IMG/VR virus record: IMGVR_UViG_3300034102_000354
Coordinates: 1-34,496 of that record
DNA length: 34,496 nucleotides
Source: a virus
Reading direction: 5' to 3' (one strand)
Shown here piece by piece: positions 1-9,101 of this stretch (its first letter is position 1; each line of letters begins with the position of its first letter). The notes under the pieces were generated by a model. That model did no database searches, had not been told where the DNA came from, and saw nothing but the letters and a program-made list of their open reading frames with translations. The translations under genes were made by a program, and so were the position numbers.

Positions 1-644
1 AATTCATGCGGGGAGGCTCATCCGAGATTAGCCGTACCGCTACAGAATCTGCCATGATGCAAGACGCCATGAACGCTCGTACGTCAGATAAGCTTGCAGA
101 AGTTGAACGTGTTATTGCTGGATGCGCCAAGCGCCTTATTGGGCTTGCGCAACAGTATATGACTGGCGACCATGTTGCTCGTGTTGTTGGTTCTAGTGCT
201 ATGCCTATTTGGGTTAACTTTGACCGTGACTATATCCTTGGGGAGTTTGATTTTGAAGTTGAAGCTGGGTCTACGCAACCTGTTAATGAATCTTTCCGTC
301 GCCAGATGGCACTACAGATGGTTGATGCTATGGCGCCGTTTGTTGGCGCAGGTGTTGTGGACATGGCGGCGTTAGCTCGCCACGTTCTGCAGTTTGGTTT
401 TGGTGTTAAAGCACCTGAAGCATTTATGGCTCCACCACCACAACCTGGTGCTGTTGGTCCTGATGGGCAGCCAGTTCCTGGCGCTCCACCAGCTGAACCA
501 CCTCCACCTCCTGAACTTCCTGGCATGATTCCAGGCATGGATCAAGTTGCTACTGGCGGTATGCCACAGCCAAGTTCTATTCCACCACAAGTGTTAAGCG
601 CAATTGCTGCACAAACTGGTGGTTTACCAAACACACAAATGTAA
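1..644 (+). CDS. Portal protein, C-terminal part (cut by window edge)
   Basis: The frame is open from the first bases of the window (in phase with position 3) to a stop at 644, so only about the last 213 residues are present. The visible part has a helical segment with SSEISRTATESAMM, a pattern usual near the stem and crown of phage portal proteins. It ends in a Pro/Gly-rich tail from about residue 138 (PPPQPG, PPPPP, GMIPGM). The position directly before scaffold and capsid genes is the standard portal position in podovirus-like genomes. The portal is the ring at one capsid vertex through which DNA is packaged and ejected. The Pro-rich tail may be a flexible extension. Identification rests on gene order as much as on sequence; another head protein is possible. 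Confidence 0.72.
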   Translation, partial: FMRGGSSEISRTATESAMMQDAMNARTSDKLAEVERVIAGCAKRLIGLAQQYMTGDHVARVVGSSAMPIWVNFDRDYILGEFDFEVEAGSTQPVNESFRRQMALQMVDAMAPFVGAGVVDMAALARHVLQFGFGVKAPEAFMAPPPQPGAVGPDGQPVPGAPPAEPPPPPELPGMIPGMDQVATGGMPQPSSIPPQVLSAIAAQTGGLPNTQM

Positions 645-690
645 CAAAAAACTACTACTATAGAGCAACCCTAGGGACTCTGGAGAAAAT

Positions 691-1470
691 ATGGAAACTG
701 AAAATTTTGATTCAGAAATTGTTGACCCCGTCGAATATGATGGACAAGTTGATGGTGGAGATGAAGTTGCGGAACCTACACAATACGAATATCTTGATAC
801 TGAAGAGTACGGCGACAAATATGTCAAAGTAACTATTGATGGTGAAGAGGTTGAAGTACCTTTTGGTGAAGCTGTTTCGGGTTATCAACGTCAAGCGGAT
901 TATACTCGCAAGACACAACAATTAGCTGAAGAGCGTAAAAGCGTTCAATTTGCAGCGGCAATCCAACAAGCGTTGGACAATGATCCGAATGCAACTATTG
1001 ATCTACTGAAAAGCCACTATGGTCTAAATGAAATTGATCCTTTTGAAGAGGATGATATTTTTGCAGATCCAATGGAGAAACAGTATCGTCAACTTGATAG
1101 TCGTCTAAAGTCCTTTGAGGACCAGCAGGCGTTTAACGAGTTGGAACGTAATCTAAACAATCTACAGCAGAAATACGGTGAGGATTTCGATGCTAACGAA
1201 GTTGTCGCCCAGGCTTTAGCCATGGGCTCTACAGATTTAGAATCAGTGTATAAGCAGTCAGCTTTTGACCGCATGCACGCTCGGGAACAAGCATCACGGC
1301 AAATACAAGCTAACAAGGCTAAGCAGGAACAAGGAATTGTTCAAGCCAAGCGTTCTAGTGGTATTGTAGCTGGTGGTTCTAGTGCTCAGGGAAACTCAGT
1401 GGATTCACAACCTATATCATCTCTAAGAGATGCCTTTACGGCAGCTAAACAGCAGCTCGGCATTTCGTAG
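691..1470 (+). CDS. Capsid scaffolding protein
   Basis: This 259-residue protein lies between portal and major capsid genes. Its N-terminus is very acidic (residues 1-50, rich in D and E). Next come a short beta segment VKVTIDGEEVEVPFGEA and the helical motif SGYQRQADYTRKTQ, a pattern seen in scaffolds of many tailed phages. The middle is charged helix (about residues 70-210), the tail is Ser/Gly-rich, and the C-terminal helix (SLRDAFTAAKQQLGIS) suits the usual capsid-binding helix. Scaffolds assemble inside the procapsid and leave on maturation. The start is supported by GGAG five bases before ATG. Family assignment is firm from pattern and context. Confidence 0.85.
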   Translation: METENFDSEIVDPVEYDGQVDGGDEVAEPTQYEYLDTEEYGDKYVKVTIDGEEVEVPFGEAVSGYQRQADYTRKTQQLAEERKSVQFAAAIQQALDNDPNATIDLLKSHYGLNEIDPFEEDDIFADPMEKQYRQLDSRLKSFEDQQAFNELERNLNNLQQKYGEDFDANEVVAQALAMGSTDLESVYKQSAFDRMHAREQASRQIQANKAKQEQGIVQAKRSSGIVAGGSSAQGNSVDSQPISSLRDAFTAAKQQLGIS

Positions 1471-1494
1471 AAACTTTTCCTAGGAGGAATTACT

Positions 1495-2457
1495 ATGGCA
1501 GTTAATGCTAACTTTGATGCACTGTTGTCAACAACACTTGCAAACTACCGTGACAAGCTCACGGACAACGTGTTCACAGCACGTCCACTTACTTATTGGC
1601 TTATGGACAAGGGCCGTATCCGCACCGAATCGGGCGGTACGAAAATTGTTGAACAGCTCATCTACGGCAAGAACACAACTGTTGGACCATATGCTGGTTA
1701 CGACACTATTTCTTTGACCGCACAAGATGGTATCTCGGCTGCTGAATACGATTGGAAGCAGTATGCTGCTTCAATCTCTATCAGTGGTATTGAAGAAGCC
1801 AAGAACAACGGAGAGCATGCTATCATTAACTTGCTTGAAGCTAAAATCATGCAGGCTGAAGAGTCAATGCGTGAAGGTTTCAACCTTATGTTCTTTGGTA
1901 ACGGTACAGATACTCTTGGTGCAGCTGGTGCTGACTCAGGTAAGTCCTGGAACGGTCTTGGCAACATTGTTGAGTCTGGTAACACCGTTGGTGGTATTAA
2001 CTCAGCTACTGCTGGTAACGAGTTCTGGCGTTCATACGAACAGAACACTGCTGAAGCTTTGTCGCTTGCAAACATGACCACTGCTTATAACAGTGCTTCT
2101 GTTGGTAGTGACCATCCTGACGTTATCCTTACTACTCAAGCATTGTTTGAAAAGTACGAATCATTGTTGACGCCTAACCTTCGTTATGCTGATACAAAGA
2201 CTGCAGATGCTGGATTCCAGAACTTGCTGTTCAAGGCTACACCAATCATGTACGATACAGCTTGTACTTCAGGTGTTGTGTACTTCTTGAACTCTAAGTA
2301 CCTCAAGCTTGTTGGTCACTCCGACAAGTGGTTCTCACAGACTGAATTCGTTCGTCCTGAGAACATGGACGCTCGTTATGCGTTGATCATGTGCTACGGA
2401 AACCTTGTTTGCTCAAACCGAGCAAAGCAAGGCAAGCTGACTGCAAAGACAGCCTAA
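1495..2457 (+). CDS. Major capsid protein (HK97-like fold expected)
   Basis: This 320-residue protein follows the scaffold, has the strong ribosome site TAGGAGG, and is followed by an intrinsic terminator, all typical of the most expressed head gene. The N-terminal part (FDALLSTTLANYRDKLTDNV, then RPLTYWLMDKGRI and GGTKIVEQLIYGKN) matches a common phage capsid pattern. A long helix follows (residues about 100-135, with EAKIMQAEESMREGFN) and then a GNGTD turn. This resembles the spine helix and P-domain of HK97-fold shells. The C-terminal region has the mixed alpha/beta composition expected of the A-domain. It would form the icosahedral shell. I see no protease gene in the window, so maturation may not need cleavage. 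Confidence 0.9.
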   Translation: MAVNANFDALLSTTLANYRDKLTDNVFTARPLTYWLMDKGRIRTESGGTKIVEQLIYGKNTTVGPYAGYDTISLTAQDGISAAEYDWKQYAASISISGIEEAKNNGEHAIINLLEAKIMQAEESMREGFNLMFFGNGTDTLGAAGADSGKSWNGLGNIVESGNTVGGINSATAGNEFWRSYEQNTAEALSLANMTTAYNSASVGSDHPDVILTTQALFEKYESLLTPNLRYADTKTADAGFQNLLFKATPIMYDTACTSGVVYFLNSKYLKLVGHSDKWFSQTEFVRPENMDARYALIMCYGNLVCSNRAKQGKLTAKTA

Positions 2458-2473
2458 ATAGCTATTGAAAGTT

Positions 2474-2497
2474 GGGGGGCGCAAGCCCCCCTCTTTT
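2474..2497 (+). terminator. Intrinsic terminator after the major capsid gene
   Basis: A perfect 7-bp stem GGGGGGC / GCCCCCC closes a GCAA tetraloop and is followed by TCTTTTAA. It begins 17 bases after the capsid stop codon. GCAA belongs to the very stable GNRA loop class. Genes on the same strand continue directly downstream, so the terminator is probably leaky and tunes the capsid to tail-gene ratio. A promoter between it and position 2532 is not obvious. Confidence 0.88.
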
Positions 2498-2531
2498 AAG
2501 TATTTTTAATTTCAATAATGAAGGAGTAGCT

Positions 2532-3092
2532 ATGGCTGCAAAAGATAAAAACGGTCCTGGGAATAACAAGGCATATATGCCAGTTCCTAAAGGATACAAA
2601 GGTAATTGGAATGTTCCTAAAGGAACTCCTTGGAAAAAGGATTCTCCTTATAACCCAGCAAACAAGAACAAGGGTCCAACATCTAGGAGCACTTCTCCAG
2701 ACAGTGTTGTTGCAGCCAAAAAGGCAGCAGCAGCTTCGTCTAGCAGTCGTGTAGTTTCTCGTTCATCTAGCCCAGCGGCTATTAGCACTGCAAAATCTAA
2801 AGTAGCATCTCGTGTGTCTGCTTCAGTTAAGGCTTCTGATGACAAGATGATGACGATGGCTAAGCAAGGTCGTGCGGCTTCTGCAAGTCGTAAGGCTGCA
2901 GCTAAGGCTGCACCTTCACCTAGTGATCGTCGTGGTTCAATGGCAAACATCAAGCGTGCTGCACAAGCAAATCGTGCTTCTCAAAGCGCAACCGCAAAGA
3001 AACAGGCTTCTGCACCGACTAGTCGTGTAACAAAGAAACCTGCTGGGTACAAGAAAGCTGCTCCGCCAGCTGGAAACAAGAATTACCGTTAA
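2532..3092 (+). CDS. Lys/Ala/Ser-rich basic virion protein, histone H1-like composition
   Basis: The start at 2532 is chosen because AAGGAG lies five bases upstream; a longer frame from 2472 would begin inside the terminator hairpin. The 186-residue product is almost wholly disordered and strongly basic. Residues 1-55 are Gly/Pro/Asn/Lys-rich (KGYKGNWNVPKGTPWKK), and the rest is Ala/Ser/Lys/Arg low complexity with repeated SSS-R-V and KKAAA units. Two copies of a PTSR motif are present (GPTSRSTS near residue 49, APTSRVTKK near residue 166). The motif recurs in the protein at 11404-12510. It may bind DNA inside the head or coat another virion surface. No enzymatic domain is seen, and the function is not established. 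Confidence 0.8.
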   Translation: MAAKDKNGPGNNKAYMPVPKGYKGNWNVPKGTPWKKDSPYNPANKNKGPTSRSTSPDSVVAAKKAAAASSSSRVVSRSSSPAAISTAKSKVASRVSASVKASDDKMMTMAKQGRAASASRKAAAKAAPSPSDRRGSMANIKRAAQANRASQSATAKKQASAPTSRVTKKPAGYKKAAPPAGNKNYR

Positions 3093-3112
3093 GTAACAAA
3101 TCCATATAGGGT

Positions 3113-3331
3113 ATGACCTTTAAAACTGTTAATGCCCTATATGGAACCCTTGTTGGTGGTAGCCTGCCTGTAAACCAGTCTGCTACTTCCCAACTACAAA
3201 TTGGCGGACTGCCATACGTTGGTCGTCAACGTTGCATAGCCAACGATGACACCTGTGAAGGTCCTAAAGCCAAAGGAACCGAATATTGCATCGGGCATCT
3301 ACGTGCCAACACTAAGAAAGAAACTGAATGA
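3113..3331 (+). CDS. Small Cys/His zinc-knuckle-like protein
   Basis: This 72-residue protein lies in the connector region and overlaps the next gene by four bases (ATGA). The second half carries C41, C48, C59 and H62 in the arrangement C-x6-C-x10-C-x2-H (RCIANDDTCEG, then KGTEYCIGHLR). This looks like a single zinc-binding knuckle, a type often found in small phage proteins of unknown role. The N-terminal half is uncharged and Gly/Leu/Ser-rich. The ribosome site is weak (ATAGGGT just before ATG). Coupling to the adaptor gene suggests a head- or connector-assembly role, which is inference. Confidence 0.68.
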   Translation: MTFKTVNALYGTLVGGSLPVNQSATSQLQIGGLPYVGRQRCIANDDTCEGPKAKGTEYCIGHLRANTKKETE

Positions 3332-4026
3332 GCACAACTGCTGAACTAAAAGATTTTGTTTATGAAATTTTAGATCTTGACGCTGCTGACTTGCCAACTG
3401 CTTTGGTGTATCAGTATCTTAAAGATGGGTTCCAGCGTGTAATCAATCTTGAACGCCGTTGGCCGTTTCTTGAAACAACCTATGCGCTCAGCACGATCGC
3501 CAGTCAGCGTGACTACGCCATTTCCGCCATTGGTAATGGCGACATGCGTGAAATAGTCTCAATTGTGGACACCACAACTAGTGGAAACAGACTGTCTGTT
3601 ATTTCTTTGGATGAAGCCGAGAATGTTTGGCATGGTTCTTTTGACACGCCTAGTCGTCCTTTGTTTTTTGCTGAGTGGAGCGAAACAATAAAACTGTATC
3701 CTAAACCCGACACTGCGTATGCTTTGACTGTTCGTGGATATCGTAAACCTAGTTATTCTCCTTTTGTCACAACAACCTTAGAGGTTGATTGTGATGAGCG
3801 TTTACATCTTGCTATTGCCTATTATGCTATCTCTCAGGCTTACAAACGTCAGGAAGATAATGAGATGGCTAGCATATACAAACAGTCCTTTGAGGAGGCT
3901 GTTTCTCTTGCTCGTAAGGATATGATGCGTGCTTCTGGTCATCGTCCTATGATTATGTCTAGGGGTACTGCACGTCCGTCTGAGCATTACTGGTTGCAGT
4001 CTCTTGGTAGAACGCTAGGTCAGTAA
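3328..4026 (+). CDS. Head-tail adaptor / tail tubular protein A-like
   Basis: This 232-residue protein is placed between the head genes and the nozzle gene, as T7 gp11 is. Features in order are an N-terminal helical bundle (to about residue 50, with LERRWPFLETT), a beta-rich centre with the signature KLYPKPDTAYALTVRGYRKP, and a C-terminal helical part (DERLHLAIAYYAISQAYKRQ, then a long helix rich in E and K). These segments recur in adaptor proteins that bind the portal and recruit the nozzle in short-tailed phages. Both gene junctions overlap (ATGA at the start, TAATG at the end). Confidence 0.82.
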   Translation: MSTTAELKDFVYEILDLDAADLPTALVYQYLKDGFQRVINLERRWPFLETTYALSTIASQRDYAISAIGNGDMREIVSIVDTTTSGNRLSVISLDEAENVWHGSFDTPSRPLFFAEWSETIKLYPKPDTAYALTVRGYRKPSYSPFVTTTLEVDCDERLHLAIAYYAISQAYKRQEDNEMASIYKQSFEEAVSLARKDMMRASGHRPMIMSRGTARPSEHYWLQSLGRTLGQ

Positions 4027-5651
4027 TGGCTACTAATCTTAGAGTTCTTCGTCAGGACGATTTCACTGGTGGGTTGAATCTTCGTGCTGACCAGTTTCAG
4101 TTGGCTCCTAACGAGTCACCTAAAATGCTTAATGTCGAGATTGATCCTCGTGGTGGTATTTTTAGTCGTGGCGCTATGCGCCGTACTAACACTACTGCTA
4201 TTACCCCTACTAACTGGAACCCTGCTGGTTTGTATTCGTTTTTTGCTTCTACACATAGGTTGATGTTGTCTACTGCTTATTCTTCTGCTGGTGGTGGAAC
4301 TAATGGTGACGTGTTTTGGTCTAGCAACTGTTCTTCTTATGCAAGTCTTGCTATTCCCATTACTACTTCTTTTGGTGCTTCTTTTGCTTCTTGGGGTGAA
4401 GAACTATATATTGCAACTGGCGCTGGTAGTGTGTCTTACAAGTGGGATGGAACCACCAAGATTGCTTTGACAGCTTCTGGTCCTACATTTCAAAACTCAT
4501 ACACTTCTCCTACTTTGCCTGCAGTGTTCTTTCCCAAAGCTAATCACGTTGTTACTCATGCAGGTAAAATCTTTGCTGCTAACACAAATGAAAACGGTGT
4601 AGCATACCCTAACCGTATTAGATGGTCGCACCCCAACCTTCCTGGTAACTGGGCTGCTGATGACTACATCGATATTAATACTGGATCTGTAGGAATTACA
4701 GCTCTTGCTGTTTTCTCTGGTCATATTGTTGTTTTTAAAGAGGACGCAGTGTTTGCTATCTTTGGTTACGATTCGGACACTTTTCAAGTTGTTGAAGTTT
4801 CTCGTTCTGTTGGTGCTGTAAATCCTGGTTCTGTTGCAACTACAGAATCTGGTGTTTATTTCTATTCACACCCTGATGGTTTAATGCTTTACAATGGTAA
4901 TGGTATTGTTGACTTGTTTCAACCTTTGCGTCCCGCTTTGGTTAATGGTTATGTTAACTCTGCAGCAACTAACGCCATTAACGTTAACTATGTTAATCGT
5001 CGTGTTTGGGTTTCTGTTCCATACAGTGAAACAACAAGCGCAACCACGCCAACTGTTTCTTTTGTGTATGATAATACAGTAAACAAGTCTGGTGCTTGGC
5101 TGATGTTTTCCTCTTATGATGGTTGTGGTATTTCTGCTGGTTTAACTTTTACACAGACAGACGGGACAACTAAACATGTTGTTGCTCACCCTACAGAGCC
5201 GTACACATTGACCGTAGACAACTACGGCAATGCTTTGGACAATGTTACTGGTACAGATAATCAGTTCACTAGTCGTTATCGTACTCGCTGGTTTGATGCT
5301 GGTTCGTATGCTCAAAATAAAATGTTTAGACGTCCTAGTTTGGTTGTTAAGCAAACACCTTCTGCTTCACAGTTGAATGTTTTTGTTTATGGCAACTATG
5401 AAGAAGCTGAAAATGGCGAAATGAAACAGTACGTTATTGATATTCCAGCGTCTGGTGGTAGTATGTTGTGGGGTTATTCTCTTTGGGGTTCTGCTACTTG
5501 GGGCGCTGCGAACCCTGGATCGCAGGTTGTTAATGGTCGAAGTGTTGGGCTTGCAAAGTCTGTACAGTTAGAATTTGTTGGTTCGCCAGCACAAACGTGG
5601 GGTGTCAATAGCTTCACATTAAAGTATAATCCTAGAAAGGTTAAAGCATAA
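4026..5651 (+). CDS. Tail nozzle / tail tubular protein B-like
   Basis: This 541-residue, beta-rich protein follows the adaptor with a TAATG junction. The N-terminus ([20 protein letters not shown], then [18 protein letters not shown]) is the characteristic opening of podovirus nozzle and stabilising proteins. It is followed by repeated short strands with Gly-Trp turns that suit a beta-propeller or beta-barrel stack ([40 protein letters not shown]). The length is somewhat shorter than T7 gp12. It would extend the portal channel and anchor the fibres encoded downstream. Family assignment is by pattern and order. Confidence 0.82.
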   Translation: MATNLRVLRQDDFTGGLNLRADQFQLAPNESPKMLNVEIDPRGGIFSRGAMRRTNTTAITPTNWNPAGLYSFFASTHRLMLSTAYSSAGGGTNGDVFWSSNCSSYASLAIPITTSFGASFASWGEELYIATGAGSVSYKWDGTTKIALTASGPTFQNSYTSPTLPAVFFPKANHVVTHAGKIFAANTNENGVAYPNRIRWSHPNLPGNWAADDYIDINTGSVGITALAVFSGHIVVFKEDAVFAIFGYDSDTFQVVEVSRSVGAVNPGSVATTESGVYFYSHPDGLMLYNGNGIVDLFQPLRPALVNGYVNSAATNAINVNYVNRRVWVSVPYSETTSATTPTVSFVYDNTVNKSGAWLMFSSYDGCGISAGLTFTQTDGTTKHVVAHPTEPYTLTVDNYGNALDNVTGTDNQFTSRYRTRWFDAGSYAQNKMFRRPSLVVKQTPSASQLNVFVYGNYEEAENGEMKQYVIDIPASGGSMLWGYSLWGSATWGAANPGSQVVNGRSVGLAKSVQLEFVGSPAQTWGVNSFTLKYNPRKVKA

Positions 5652-6517
5652 TGGCTAGTTTAAGTATTCCAAACTCATTTACAAACAACACGGTAGCCAG
5701 CGCTACTGAGGTTAACGCAAACTTTACATCTGTAAAAAGTTTTGCCGAGTCTGCTGTTGTTCAAGTTGATGGTTCTGTTCAGGCTCCTACTGCTGCTATT
5801 GCAAACTTGGCTGTCACTACAGCAAAGATTGCCGACTTGAATGTTACTACGGCCAAGATAGCTGATGCTAGTATTACTGTTGGTAAACTTGCTGCTGGTG
5901 TTCAAATGTCTGGACCCACAGGTGCAACTGGTGCCACAGGTCCTACGGGTGCTACTGGTGCTACTGGTGCTACTGGTCCTACGGGGGCTACTGGTCCTGC
6001 TGGTCCTACTGGCCCTACTGGTCCACAGGGAAGTCAAGGACCGCAAGGAATTCAAGGACCTGCTGGTCCAATCACGGACTCTTTAACCATTAACCAAAAC
6101 TCTGGTAGTGCTATTGGTGTTCATGTTATTCGCAACTTATCTCAAGCAAACTGGGATTCATTTAGAACAACAAATGGTGCTGGTGGTATTAACTTTGCTG
6201 TTGACTATTTAGGTCAAGTTTTTGCAAATGCTTATTTACCTCACTCTGACAGAACGTTAAAAGAAAACATTGAAGTAGCAAACAAAACAGAATTGGCTTC
6301 TGTAGTTGATTCACTTGTTCCAAAAACTTTTAATTGGATTGCCCACCCTGAACAGGATCAAATTGGTTTTATAGCACAGGAAGTTCAAGAAGTTTTACCT
6401 ATTGCTATTCATGAACATGAAGGAAAACTTGGTCTTAACTACAATGTTTTAGTCACCGCATTGGTTGCAAAGTGCCAAGACCTAGAAGCACGATTGGCAG
6501 CGTTAGAAGCTAAATAA
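5651..6517 (+). CDS. Collagen-like tail fibre with C-terminal S74 chaperone domain
   Basis: This protein has 288 residues. Residues 1-85 are an N-terminal virion-attachment region ([20 protein letters not shown]) with heptad-like AKIAD repeats. Residues 88-140 are Gly-X-Y collagen triplets, mostly GAT, GPT and GPQ. From about 195 the C-terminus is an intramolecular chaperone of the Peptidase_S74 family: the Ser199-Asp200 dyad in [10 protein letters not shown], then [13 protein letters not shown] (238-250) and a terminal coiled coil (272-287). Such domains trimerise the fibre and then cut themselves off before the Ser. It is therefore a trimeric fibre that should release about 90 residues. TAATG junctions occur at both ends. 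Confidence 0.9.
   Translation: MASLSIPNSFTNNTVASATEVNANFTSVKSFAESAVVQVDGSVQAPTAAIANLAVTTAKIADLNVTTAKIADASITVGKLAAGVQMSGPTGATGATGPTGATGATGATGPTGATGPAGPTGPTGPQGSQGPQGIQGPAGPITDSLTINQNSGSAIGVHVIRNLSQANWDSFRTTNGAGGINFAVDYLGQVFANAYLPHSDRTLKENIEVANKTELASVVDSLVPKTFNWIAHPEQDQIGFIAQEVQEVLPIAIHEHEGKLGLNYNVLVTALVAKCQDLEARLAALEAK
5912..6071 (+). repeat. Gly-X-Y collagen-like coding repeat
   Basis: This run of 9-base units (ggtgctact, ggtcctact and variants) encodes about 18 Gly-X-Y triplets in the S74 fibre. Codon choice varies between units, which argues that the protein repeat is selected rather than maintained only by slippage. Closely related repeats lie in the two next genes, so recombination among them is possible. 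Confidence 0.9.
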
Positions 6518-6900
6518 TGGCTACAGAAACACCAAGGAATAATCCACCAATACAAGGATGGACCGCACCGCTGCTGGAACAGTTGCGTTCTGCAGACGCA
6601 CGCACCCTACAGCATGTTTTCACATCATTAAAAGATTACCTAGGTGGCGTACAACAAACCATCAGCTCAAACTATTACGATCTAAACATCGGGTCTGTAT
6701 CTGCGGGAACAGCTGGCGCATCCATAACAGGCACATTTCCAAGCCAAACATTAAACCTAACGCTACCTACGGGTCCTACTGGACCAACAGGTCCTACAGG
6801 TCCTGCTGGTCCTAATGGTTTTTCTTCTTTAAACCTTGACGGTGGACATCCAGATTCTATCTATGGTGGAACACCTTTGATTGATGCGGGGTATGCATAA
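6517..6900 (+). CDS. Small fibre/adaptor protein with short collagen stretch
   Basis: This protein has 127 residues. Residues 1-50 are helical and polar, 50-85 are beta-like, 86-101 are five Gly-Pro-X triplets, and the C-terminal tail is [16 protein letters not shown] followed by TPLIDAGYA. The DGG-x-x-(D/S)-S-x-YGG-x-P-x-(I/L)-D tail is a recurrent ending of small phage structural proteins and probably serves as a docking peptide. TAATG junctions on both sides put it in one translational unit with the two large collagen-like fibres. The exact role is unknown; a fibre connector or baseplate-type subunit is the best guess. Confidence 0.72.
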   Translation: MATETPRNNPPIQGWTAPLLEQLRSADARTLQHVFTSLKDYLGGVQQTISSNYYDLNIGSVSAGTAGASITGTFPSQTLNLTLPTGPTGPTGPTGPAGPNGFSSLNLDGGHPDSIYGGTPLIDAGYA

Positions 6901-8033
6901 TGGCTGTAGTAATTCAACATCGTAGAGGAACCGCAGTACAATGGACGTCTGCCAACCCAATCCTTGCACAAGGTGAACCAGGATACGAATACGATACTGG
7001 TAAGTTTAAGATTGGTAACGGAGTAAACACATGGAGTGCATTGCCATACTCTTCAGGCGTTACAGGAGCCACAGGCGCAACAGGTTCTCAAGGTATTCAA
7101 GGCATTCAAGGACCAATAGGTCCAATTGGTGCGACAGGACCTACAGGTGCTACTGGTGCCACAGGTACGGCTGCCACCGTGGCTGCTGGGACTACCACGA
7201 CAGGAGCAGCAGGTAGTTCAGCTACTGTAACTAACTCTGGCACATCAGCGGCTGCTGTATTTGACTTTACAGTACCACGAGGAAACACTGGTGCTACTGG
7301 TACTGCAGCCACTATTGCTGCTGGTACGACCACTACAGGCGCAGTTGGCACTAGTGCTTCTGTAACGAACGTAGGGACGTCTAGTGCCGCTACCTTTAAC
7401 TTTACCATACCTGTTGGTGCTACGGGCGCTACGGGCGCTACAGGAGCCACTGGGGCTACTGGAGCAACAGGTCCTCAAGGACCACAGGGTATCCAGGGTA
7501 TCACAGGAAACACGGGTGCTACAGGTGCCGCTGCAACTATTGCAGCTGGTACCACTTCTACGGGTGCTGTTGGTACTTCTGCTACTGTCACTAATACAGG
7601 CACGTCTGGTGCTGCAGTGTTTGATTTTGTTATTCCTACGGGCGCTACGGGGGCTACGGGTGCGACTGGTGCTACGGGTGCTGCTTCTACTGTTCCTGGA
7701 CCTACTGGTCCTACTGGTGCTACTGGTCCACAGGGTATTCAGGGTGTTACTGGTACTACAGGTGCTACAGGAGCGGTTGGGGCTGGTGTTGCTACTGGTG
7801 GTACTGCAGGTCAGATTCTTTCCAAGATTGACGGCACAAACTACAATACACAGTGGATAACAAACAACCCTGCCACAACATTAGATGACCTTACGGACGT
7901 AACGATTACCACTCCTAGTAGTGGGCAAGCTTTGGTTTATACGGGTACACAGTGGGCTAATCAGATCATTTCTACTGATCCAATGAATGATTCTAAGTTT
8001 AGTGCAATTATTTTAATGGATGTAGGAGTTTAA
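6900..8033 (+). CDS. Collagen-like tail fibre with Mtd-type N-terminal domain
   Basis: This protein has 377 residues. The N-terminal domain (about 1-50) has [20 protein letters not shown], then [18 protein letters not shown]. This is the anchor domain shared by many phage fibres and named after the major tropism determinant of the Bordetella phage. Residues about 54-290 alternate collagen-like GAT/GPT/GIQ blocks with three copies of a roughly 40-residue beta unit ([18 protein letters not shown], then a pattern ending FxFxxP). The C-terminus is non-repetitive ([20 protein letters not shown]). It is probably the longest host-contact fibre. No reverse transcriptase or template repeat is seen nearby, so there is no evidence for diversity generation. 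Confidence 0.85.
   Translation: MAVVIQHRRGTAVQWTSANPILAQGEPGYEYDTGKFKIGNGVNTWSALPYSSGVTGATGATGSQGIQGIQGPIGPIGATGPTGATGATGTAATVAAGTTTTGAAGSSATVTNSGTSAAAVFDFTVPRGNTGATGTAATIAAGTTTTGAVGTSASVTNVGTSSAATFNFTIPVGATGATGATGATGATGATGPQGPQGIQGITGNTGATGAAATIAAGTTSTGAVGTSATVTNTGTSGAAVFDFVIPTGATGATGATGATGAASTVPGPTGPTGATGPQGIQGVTGTTGATGAVGAGVATGGTAGQILSKIDGTNYNTQWITNNPATTLDDLTDVTITTPSSGQALVYTGTQWANQIISTDPMNDSKFSAIILMDVGV
7050..7795 (+). repeat. Mixed collagen and 40-residue unit repeats inside fibre gene
   Basis: Three diverged copies of a unit of about 40 residues start near 7170, 7303 and 7530 (each opening ACxGTxGCTGCTGGxAC-like, translated AAGTT). They are separated by Gly-X-Y blocks. Copies differ at many synonymous and some replacement positions, so they are old duplications under protein-level selection. 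The region is a likely site for copy-number change between relatives. Confidence 0.85.
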
Positions 8034-8034
8034 T

Positions 8035-8382
8035 ATGGCAAGTGGCGACAGAGTAGAAACACGACTGGTTAACCCGACAGCGTTGACAGCAACAGACGCA
8101 GCACTTGGTGCTGCTGTCGTTCCTGCAGGTAATGCGTGGGTTATTAAACAAGTCATCTTGTGCAACACAACAGCAATAGACAGGCTCATTTATCTTGGTA
8201 TTGGTAACACGGTGACGGGTGGAACATCTAGCCGTTTCATTCATGCTTTACCCATTGGTGGTAATGACACTATTGTTTTGGATACTGCGATGGTTTTGAA
8301 TGCTGGCGACAGACTTTGGGGTTACTCAGACGCTGGTAGTTCCGTGAACATTACTGTTGTTGGTTGGAATAAAACACTGTAA
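8035..8382 (+). CDS. Small beta-rich virion protein
   Basis: This 115-residue protein starts two bases after the previous stop, with GGAG upstream inside the end of the fibre gene. It is strongly beta-type with alternating hydrophobic strands (AWVIKQVILCNTT, LIYLGIGN, INITVVGWN-like end) and no repeats. Small proteins of this kind, about 110 residues with a jelly-roll-like pattern, commonly lie among fibre genes and probably cap or decorate a fibre. I do not recognise a named family. The next gene begins with a TAATG overlap. Confidence 0.72.
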   Translation: MASGDRVETRLVNPTALTATDAALGAAVVPAGNAWVIKQVILCNTTAIDRLIYLGIGNTVTGGTSSRFIHALPIGGNDTIVLDTAMVLNAGDRLWGYSDAGSSVNITVVGWNKTL

Positions 8383-9101
8383 TGGGTATTTCTGCTGTTC
8401 TTAGTGCTGCTGGTGCTGTACCTGTTGGGGTTGTAAACCCTTTTGCTGGTGCTAACGCACCTGCTGGATGGTTGCTGTGCTACGGTCAGGCTGTTTCTCG
8501 GACGCAGTATCCTGTTTTGTTTTCCACTCTCAGCACTACTTATGGTGTTGGTGATGGTACAACAACTTTTAATGTTCCCGACCTGAGAGGTCGCACCATT
8601 GCTGGTGTTGACAACATGGGTGGTACGGATGCTGGTCGTCTTGATATTGCTAACAGTTCGGGTGCTGTTACTGGTTCACAGTATGTGACGTTAACTAGCG
8701 GACAGTCTGGTTTGCCTGCGCATGCTCATACAAACACCGCAACTTTTAGTGGTACGGCTGCAAGTCACACTCACGTTGCTGATGCACATAGCCACTCTGT
8801 TTATGACCCTAGCCATGGTCACTCTTTTACTCCTAGATGGGGTGGTTCACAAGGTGTTGGTTTGAATATGAACGCACCTGCTTATTCAAGCCCTTATGGT
8901 CTTGGGGGTGGGTATGTTGAAGGTGCTTATGCTTCTACTTCTTTATACAGTGCTCAACCAGCCAACCAGTCAACTTCGATTACTCCTGCTGGTTCTGTAA
9001 CTGTATCCAATGTTAACAACACTGCTGCTAATGCAGTGTCAGCCCACGACAACATGCCACCAACTATGGTGCTTAACTACATTATAAAGGCTATGAACTG
9101 A
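8382..9101 (+). CDS. Tail-collar domain fibre protein (first copy)
   Basis: This 239-residue protein has a clear phage tail-collar domain at the N-terminus: NPFAGANAPAGWLLCYGQAV (about residues 20-39), then YPVLFSTLSTTYGVGDGTTT and FNVPDLRGRTIAGVDNMGG. This is the same domain found in microcystin-dependent proteins and short tail fibres. The middle is His-rich (HAHT, ASHTHVADAHSHS, DPSHGHS), like the metal-binding trimeric needle of T4 gp12-type fibres. The C-terminus ends MPPTMVLNYIIKAMN, the usual closing strand. It is a homologue of the product at 10088-10912. It would be a receptor-binding fibre tip. Confidence 0.88.
   Translation: MGISAVLSAAGAVPVGVVNPFAGANAPAGWLLCYGQAVSRTQYPVLFSTLSTTYGVGDGTTTFNVPDLRGRTIAGVDNMGGTDAGRLDIANSSGAVTGSQYVTLTSGQSGLPAHAHTNTATFSGTAASHTHVADAHSHSVYDPSHGHSFTPRWGGSQGVGLNMNAPAYSSPYGLGGGYVEGAYASTSLYSAQPANQSTSITPAGSVTVSNVNNTAANAVSAHDNMPPTMVLNYIIKAMN

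Noticed and set aside
2472-2531. Earlier start for the basic protein at 2472
   Set aside because: The extension is encoded by the terminator hairpin and lacks a ribosome site.
5912-7795. Short direct repeats that could suggest a CRISPR array or tandem satellite
   Set aside because: The repeats are 9-base codon triplets encoding collagen-like protein, with no uniform repeat-spacer spacing.
5675-7860. Long alternative frames on both strands over the collagen-coding region, rich in Ser/Thr/Arg or Leu/Val
   Set aside because: They are shadows of Gly-X-Y repeat codons; low-complexity composition, no ribosome sites, and the + strand fibre frames have domain evidence.
6900-8033. Diversity-generating retroelement, because the fibre has an Mtd-type N-terminal domain
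   Set aside because: No reverse transcriptase, accessory gene or template repeat is seen in the window, and this N-terminal domain is common in ordinary fibres.
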